Below, in pieces: positions 59,514-64,000 of a stretch of DNA of 64,000 bases (its first letter is position 1; each line of letters begins with the position of its first letter). Both the position numbers and the translations under genes were made by a program. The stretch comes from Secundilactobacillus mixtipabuli (lineage in GTDB: Bacteria > Bacillota > Bacilli > Lactobacillales > Lactobacillaceae). The stretch spans positions 1 through 64,000 of the forward strand of contig NZ_BCMF01000004.1 in NCBI RefSeq assembly GCF_002217925.1. The letters are read 5' to 3'. Below the pieces are notes generated by a model. It saw nothing but the letters and a program-made list of their open reading frames with translations. It was not told where the DNA came from and did not search any database.

Positions 59514-60506
59514 TTACTTTTGACGAATAATTGAAGATGAGTGCATTGGTCCGCGACGATCTGGATACAACGCTACCATAATCGAATTGACCGCAATCGG
59601 TGCCTCGCCATAAGCGGTGGCGATCAGCGCCTGCTTGCCGGGATACGTCACGCTATCACCGATCGCGTAGACGCCGGGCACGCTGGTTTCCATTTGTGAA
59701 TTGACCTTAAATAACCGGTGTTCCGTTGCCAAATCGATGTCCCAGCCATCAACGGTCTTGTGATCTGAAGTAAACCCGTAACTGACGATGACATCATCAA
59801 CCTCAAACGTTTCGGTTTCATCCTCCGAACGCATTTTTTTAACGGTCACTAACATGCCATTAGCTGTTTTTTCAATGGCTTTGATCATGTACGGTGTTTG
59901 AACGTCAATGGTTGAAGCCTTGACCTGAGCAACGGTATGTTCCAATGCCCGAAATTCATTCCGCCGATGAATGAGGTGAACCGACTTCGCAACCGGCTCT
60001 AACATGAGTGCTTCATCCAAAGCGGAATCACCCCCACCGGCAATGAGGACGCGGTGGTCCTTAAAGTGGCTAAGATCAGTGACCGCATAAAAGAGGCTTT
60101 TACCCTCAAACTCTTTCACATTATCGATGACCAGTGGCCGTGGCGAAAATGAGCCATTACCAACCGCAATTAACACCGTTTTCGAATGGGTGACCTCAGT
60201 CGGTGTTGTCACAACAAAGCCATCAGCCGTCTTTTCAATATTAGTGACGGTTTGTTCAGTTTTTAATTCAATTGGGAACTGCTTGAACTGTTCCACCTGA
60301 CTATTGATCAAGTGTTGCGCTTGAATATCAGGTATCCCAGCGACATCCAAGATCCGTTTTTCCGGATACAAAGCACTCACTTGGCCACCTAGAACAGGTA
60401 AGCTTTCAATCAGTTGTGCAGAAGCTTCCCGCAAACCGGCGTAAAACCCGGCAAAAATACCAGCCGGACCGCCACCAATAATGGTTAAATCATACTGTTT
60501 ATCCAA
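59514..60506 (-). CDS. Ferredoxin/flavodoxin-NADP+ reductase, thioredoxin-reductase-like (type 2 FNR)
   Basis: About 330 aa two-dinucleotide-domain flavoprotein. FAD motif DLTIIGGGPAGIFAGFYAG at the N-terminus, NADPH motif VLIAGGGDSALDEALML, and the C-terminal FAD part VPGVYAIGDSVTYPGKQALIATAYGEAP. There is no C-x-x-C, so it is not thioredoxin reductase; it matches the YumC-type FNR. The open frame runs to 60581, but AGAGGGG lies eight nt before the TTG at 60506 (MDKQYDLTI). It follows prsW by 22 nt and is probably in one operon with it. Confidence 0.92.
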   Translation of the reverse strand: MDKQYDLTIIGGGPAGIFAGFYAGLREASAQLIESLPVLGGQVSALYPEKRILDVAGIPDIQAQHLINSQVEQFKQFPIELKTEQTVTNIEKTADGFVVTTPTEVTHSKTVLIAVGNGSFSPRPLVIDNVKEFEGKSLFYAVTDLSHFKDHRVLIAGGGDSALDEALMLEPVAKSVHLIHRRNEFRALEHTVAQVKASTIDVQTPYMIKAIEKTANGMLVTVKKMRSEDETETFEVDDVIVSYGFTSDHKTVDGWDIDLATEHRLFKVNSQMETSVPGVYAIGDSVTYPGKQALIATAYGEAPIAVNSIMVALYPDRRGPMHSSSIIRQK

Positions 60507-60528
60507 CCTTGACACCCCTCTATCCAAT

Positions 60529-61548
60529 TTAATTAATAATATGCTGCCCCTGAAGCGTTCGTACCTCACGCAGGCCAGCATCGATCAAAACAAAGATTGC
60601 AATCCAGCCAGCAATGATAATCAGCCATTTTTGAATGTCGAAGTCGGCAAGCAATGGCGTTGGTGCTTGCCAATCCCAACCGGCATGGAGCAAAACGGCT
60701 AATACGTAAAAGCGCAAAAATTTCGGTCGAACCATGGTTTTTCCCTGCACCGGCTTATGCCGGCCCTTCGCCAGAATAATGGCGGCACCAATCAGCGCTG
60801 ACCAAATGGTATGCGTCCCAATGGCCTGCCAGCTACGGACGAATAACGTCACCAAGCCAAACTCACCAGTATAGCCGGAAGTTTCAAAAACAGCGAAGCC
60901 TGCACCCACGCAAGCGCCAATCAGCATGCCATTGAAGATGTAGTTCACTCGAAAACTATTGATAAAGTAGCCAATAATCAGTAGCTTACCCGTCTCTTCA
61001 ATAAAGCCGATGGTTAAAGCGGAGACTAAATCCACCCCATTACCCGACGGAATTAGCTGATAAAGAACCATTGTCGCAATTAGCGACGCGATCCCGCCAA
61101 TTAAAAAGACTTCCGTCGCTTGGAAAACAGAAATATTCTTGTAAACGTTGATCTCAAAAAACATAATTGCTAGGGAAAATGGTACCGCTAATGAACCGAT
61201 AAACACCATTCCAGGAACGGCCTTATTACTGTGAAAGACTAAAAATAGCATTGTCAGTAACGCAAAACTTAATCCCAATAAAGCCAATACCCTAGAAAAG
61301 ACCCAAGGCTTTACCGGCGCTGAGGAGACCTCGGATAAACTCGGTGTGGTTGTTTTGGTACCAACGATAAAGAGTGCGTCCGCATCATCCTTATTGTGGC
61401 GCTTAAAAACCTCTGAGAACATCCGAAAAACGTGAATTTCCACGGCTGTGTCATCCCCCGTCCATTCATTCAGTTCTTTGGTCGCATCATCCAGGAGGTT
61501 TTCTCGACGCTTCTTTTTTAATTGTTCTTCTGATAAATTTTGAGTCAT
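60529..61548 (-). CDS. prsW: PrsW family intramembrane metalloprotease
   Basis: About 339 aa. The N-terminal soluble part (about 85 aa, charged) is followed by about eight helices. PrsW motifs are in order: FIEETGKLL (Glu-Glu), GACVGAGFAVFE, GTHTIWSALIG (His) and LLHAGWD (His/Asp). The related B. subtilis enzyme makes a site-1 cut of an anti-sigma factor. No sigma or anti-sigma gene lies nearby. The open frame reaches 61662; TGGAGG precedes the ATG at 61548 by five nt. Confidence 0.9.
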   Translation of the reverse strand: MTQNLSEEQLKKKRRENLLDDATKELNEWTGDDTAVEIHVFRMFSEVFKRHNKDDADALFIVGTKTTTPSLSEVSSAPVKPWVFSRVLALLGLSFALLTMLFLVFHSNKAVPGMVFIGSLAVPFSLAIMFFEINVYKNISVFQATEVFLIGGIASLIATMVLYQLIPSGNGVDLVSALTIGFIEETGKLLIIGYFINSFRVNYIFNGMLIGACVGAGFAVFETSGYTGEFGLVTLFVRSWQAIGTHTIWSALIGAAIILAKGRHKPVQGKTMVRPKFLRFYVLAVLLHAGWDWQAPTPLLADFDIQKWLIIIAGWIAIFVLIDAGLREVRTLQGQHIIN

Positions 61549-61799
61549 TATTACCTCCAAAATCATGGGTCTCTCATGTGTTGAACAAAAATATTGTACC
61601 ACAGGTAACCGTTTACCAGTAGCGATACCCAAGCAGGCTACTAAGCACATCCGCCGAACCAAATGGTGAATATGCTTGAATTAGCACGTAATTTTCTTGT
61701 ATTTCATTTGCTCATCACTTATCATTAAAGAGTATAGTGCAGCGCTTTCAATAATATCAAAGAGTAACTCGGTATAAGTTGCTCGATGGAGGTTTTCTG

Positions 61800-62759
61800 A
61801 TGGCTACAAAAAAGATGATTTTGGATTTGGATACTGGTATTGACGATTCATTAGCAATCGCCTACGCTTTAGCAGCACCCGATGTTGATTTAATTGGTAT
61901 CATTGGCTCATACGGTAACGTCTACGTCAAAGATGGCGGTATCAACTCACTGAAGATTTTGGAATTACTCGGTGCAACTGACGTACCTGTTTACCTTGGT
62001 GAAAGTCACTCCCTTACAAGTGACCACTTTGACCGGATGCAGGTCAGTGCACGGATTCACGGCGAAAACGGGATTGGTCAAGTTGAACTGCCAGAACCTA
62101 AACGTCAATTGGAAACCACTTCAGGTGTCGACTTCTTAATCGATTCCGTTAAAAAGTATGGTAAAGACTTGACCTTAGTACCAACTGGTCCAATGACCAA
62201 CTTGGCTAAAGCACTGGAAAAAGCACCTGAGATTGCAACTGAAATTGGTAACGTCACTTTCATGGGTGGTGCTTTAACCGTTGAAGGTAATGTTAACGCC
62301 TATGCTGAAGCCAACATCAACCAAGATGCCGAAGCTGCTAACGCCGTCTTCACCAGTCCAATGCAGTTGACGATGGTTGGCCTGGATGTCACATTACGGA
62401 CCTTATTGACCCGTAAAGAAACCTCTCAATGGCGTGAATTAAACACCAAAGCTGGTGCAGCCTTCGCTGATATCGTTGATTACTACATCGAAGCCTACGA
62501 AGAAACCAACCCACAAGTTCCTGGCTGTGCCCTGCATGACCCACTTGCCGTTGGTGTTGCCTTAGATCCTAGTTTCATTACCACTCTTGGACTGAACATG
62601 TTCGTTTCAACTGATAAAGAAACTTACGGTCGGACAATTGGTGACCAAGCTCGCTTGGATCAACCAAAGACCAACGTCAATGTTGGTATCAACGTTGATG
62701 CTGACCGTTACTTAGCAACCTTCATGAAATACTTAACTGGCCTGTTTGCTAAGAACTAA
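61800..62759 (+). CDS. Inosine-uridine preferring nucleoside hydrolase
   Basis: About 319 aa. The Ca2+-binding DLDTGIDDSLAIAYAL motif near the N-terminus is diagnostic, with TGPMTNLAKAL and the catalytic-site FMGGALTVEGNVNAYAEANIN. It hydrolyses ribonucleosides to base and ribose. GGAGG lies seven nt before the ATG at 61800; an in-frame start at 61779 is unlikely. Transcribed alone. Confidence 0.95.
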   Translation: MATKKMILDLDTGIDDSLAIAYALAAPDVDLIGIIGSYGNVYVKDGGINSLKILELLGATDVPVYLGESHSLTSDHFDRMQVSARIHGENGIGQVELPEPKRQLETTSGVDFLIDSVKKYGKDLTLVPTGPMTNLAKALEKAPEIATEIGNVTFMGGALTVEGNVNAYAEANINQDAEAANAVFTSPMQLTMVGLDVTLRTLLTRKETSQWRELNTKAGAAFADIVDYYIEAYEETNPQVPGCALHDPLAVGVALDPSFITTLGLNMFVSTDKETYGRTIGDQARLDQPKTNVNVGINVDADRYLATFMKYLTGLFAKN

Positions 62760-62777
62760 TAGCCCTAAATAACGATT

Positions 62778-62821
62778 AAAGAGGCACTTGATTTCCTGCG
62801 TGGAAAATCAAGCGCCTCTTT
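62778..62821. terminator. Bidirectional terminator
   Basis: Stem AAAGAGGCACTTGATTTCC with GGAAAATCAAGCGCCTCTTT (about 19 bp, two mismatches) and U/A runs between convergent genes. Confidence 0.85.
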
Positions 62822-62830
62822 TTTAACCCA

Positions 62831-63631
62831 TTAACTTAATTTAAAATACTCGTCAACAAAGGTTGCCACACCGTCTTCTTCATTGGTACCGGTATGGTAA
62901 TTCGTGATTGCCGTAATTTCGGGAATCGCGTTAGCCATAGCGACCCCAACGGAAGCTGCTTTGAGCATTCCTGCATCATTTTCAGCATCCCCAAACGCCA
63001 TGAGATTACTTTCATCCCAGCCGAAATGCTGCAACAACGCATGCAAGCCCACCGACTTATCGGTAGTAGTGCTTAGAAATTCTAGAATATGCGGCTGCGA
63101 ACGAGCAATATGATACTGTTCATGGAGCTCGGGCGTCAACGCAGCAATCATTTTATCCAAGACTGCTGGTTCTTGAGCAGCAACAACTTTGGCATAAAGG
63201 TGATCAGGCAATTTATCAAAGGTCATCGGTGCAAACTTAATGCCGCCACCCAGTTGATAAATGGATTTCACTAAATCAGTGACAGGATAAACCTGATCAA
63301 AATCCAAAACATCCATTGGGAATCCCTTAGCCTCACAAAAATCGTGCAGCGGTACTAGGTCGGTCTTAGTAAGCCCCTGCTTAGCCAAAGCCTCACGACT
63401 GGTATTATTAATCACCAACGCACCATTAAAGGTGATCGTAAAGTCATCGTCGTTCGTTAAGCCAAGCTGTTCAATATAGTGCCAAATCGCATTGATCGGC
63501 CGGCCCGTGCACAATACCACTTTGACACCCTTTGCCATCAACTTTTTTAACGCCTGTTCGTTTACTTGACTGATTTTTTTATCATTCGTTAGTAACGTAT
63601 TATCTAAGTCCAGGGCTACTAATTTAATCAT
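62831..63631 (-). CDS. Cof-type HAD-IIB family hydrolase
   Basis: About 266 aa. HAD motif I ALDLDNTLLTNDK, motif II LCTGRP, motif III Lys region and motif IV FGDAENDAGML. The IIB cap suggests a sugar-phosphate or phosphorylated cofactor phosphatase; substrate unknown. A GTG at 63640 is possible, but the ATG at 63631 has GAGG eight nt upstream. A second HAD of the same type lies directly upstream on the same strand. Confidence 0.93.
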   Translation of the reverse strand: MIKLVALDLDNTLLTNDKKISQVNEQALKKLMAKGVKVVLCTGRPINAIWHYIEQLGLTNDDDFTITFNGALVINNTSREALAKQGLTKTDLVPLHDFCEAKGFPMDVLDFDQVYPVTDLVKSIYQLGGGIKFAPMTFDKLPDHLYAKVVAAQEPAVLDKMIAALTPELHEQYHIARSQPHILEFLSTTTDKSVGLHALLQHFGWDESNLMAFGDAENDAGMLKAASVGVAMANAIPEITAITNYHTGTNEEDGVATFVDEYFKLS

Positions 63632-63687
63632 CTGATCCACCTCGTTGTTGAATTTTTCACAATAGGTTCAGTATACCCCATTTTGGC

Positions 63688-64000
63688 CTATTTGAGGAAA
63701 TCTTCAATCACGGCAAGAACGCCGCTGTCATTATTGGTCAGCGGCGTAATTAAATTAACTTGCTGTTTGACGGATTCAGGCGCGTTTTTCATCACGTAGC
63801 CATACTTGGCCTGCTGCAACATCTCCAAATCGTTGCCGCTATCTCCAAATGCCAGTGTTTCAGCATAGCTGATCTGCCAATGCTTTTGCAGTTTGGCCAA
63901 CCCGTACGCCTTATTGACGTGAGGCAAAATGACGTCAATGCCGCCTAGCCCACTGGAGGTCGCCCGTAGTTTACCAGCAAACGCCTGGTTAACTAGTTTT
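63688..64000 (-). CDS. Cof-type HAD-IIB family hydrolase, C-terminal part (cut by window end)
   Basis: The minus-strand frame is open to the window edge. It reads LVNQAFAGKLRATSSGLGGIDVILPHVNKAYGL before TLAFGDSGNDLEML (motif IV) and ends DSGVLAVIEDFLK. The protein therefore begins outside the window. About 50 nt separate its stop from the start of the next HAD gene, so they are probably co-transcribed. They resemble each other in the last 70 residues or so. Confidence 0.9.
   Translation of the reverse strand, partial: KLVNQAFAGKLRATSSGLGGIDVILPHVNKAYGLAKLQKHWQISYAETLAFGDSGNDLEMLQQAKYGYVMKNAPESVKQQVNLITPLTNNDSGVLAVIEDFLK

Noticed and set aside
59514-60506. Thioredoxin reductase
   Set aside because: The redox-active C-x-x-C of thioredoxin reductase is missing; the sequence fits a type 2 ferredoxin-NADP reductase.

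Overview
The window looks like chromosome of a lactic acid bacterium of the family Lactobacillaceae. The basis is moderate G+C, strong AGGAGG-type ribosome binding sites with frequent TTG and GTG starts, and gene content: PepX and prolyl iminopeptidase side by side, an LtaS-type lipoteichoic acid synthase, a choloylglycine-hydrolase family enzyme, HelD, an oppABCDF operon and a trpXYZ-type importer. Genus cannot be fixed from sequence reading alone. There are no rRNA or tRNA genes and no prophage.

Layout. 0-0.7 kb: remnant of a minus-strand gene and a one-spacer orphan type I-E CRISPR array. 0.8-8.5 kb: guaA, coaA, helD, a CPA2 cation/proton antiporter and a histidine phosphatase. 8.7-13.1 kb: a three-domain flavoprotein reductase divergent from a LysR regulator, then an alpha/beta hydrolase. 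13.3-22.7 kb: an ABC exporter, oppABCDF and hflX. 23.0-26.2 kb: a secreted beta-helix protein next to a tnpB-only IS200/IS605-type element. 26.5-29.6 kb: a glutamine/glutamate-type ABC importer with a long structured leader. 29.9-34.6 kb: an envelope gene pair, a Fur-family regulator, a guanylate-kinase-like protein, a NUDIX hydrolase and an amino acid permease. 34.7-41.8 kb: a second CPA2 antiporter, pepX, a prolyl iminopeptidase, an L,D-transpeptidase and an ABC-F protein with a long leader. 42.0-46.3 kb: a VOC protein, a CPBP protease and a tryptophan-type ABC importer behind a leader-peptide attenuator. 46.3-50.3 kb: a hydroxyacid dehydrogenase, thioredoxin, TerC, a glucosaminidase and a choloylglycine-hydrolase family enzyme. 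50.5-59.3 kb: an MMPL transporter, a MerR regulator, an NlpC/P60 protein, GNAT, a VOC dioxygenase, a phosphatase and LtaS. 59.5-64 kb: ferredoxin-NADP reductase, PrsW, nucleoside hydrolase and two HAD hydrolases, the last cut by the window end.

Functional themes are peptide and amino acid supply (Opp, PepX, iminopeptidase, Gln-type and Trp-type importers, APC permease) and envelope building (LtaS, L,D-transpeptidase, glucosaminidase, NlpC/P60, MMPL).

Two regulatory observations stand out. First, the trpXYZ-type operon has no visible T-box. It has a promoter, a 14-residue leader peptide with a single Trp codon (ending D-W-H-I-R-stop), and mutually exclusive anti-antiterminator, antiterminator and terminator hairpins. 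Second, a family of about 200-222 bp intergenic elements occurs at least five times, almost always filling the gap between convergent genes. Each copy carries a long hairpin whose stems change in a compensated way while its bulge and internal loop stay constant. The ABC-F gene has a comparable leader, with an 11-codon open frame whose stop codon lies inside a 20-bp hairpin.
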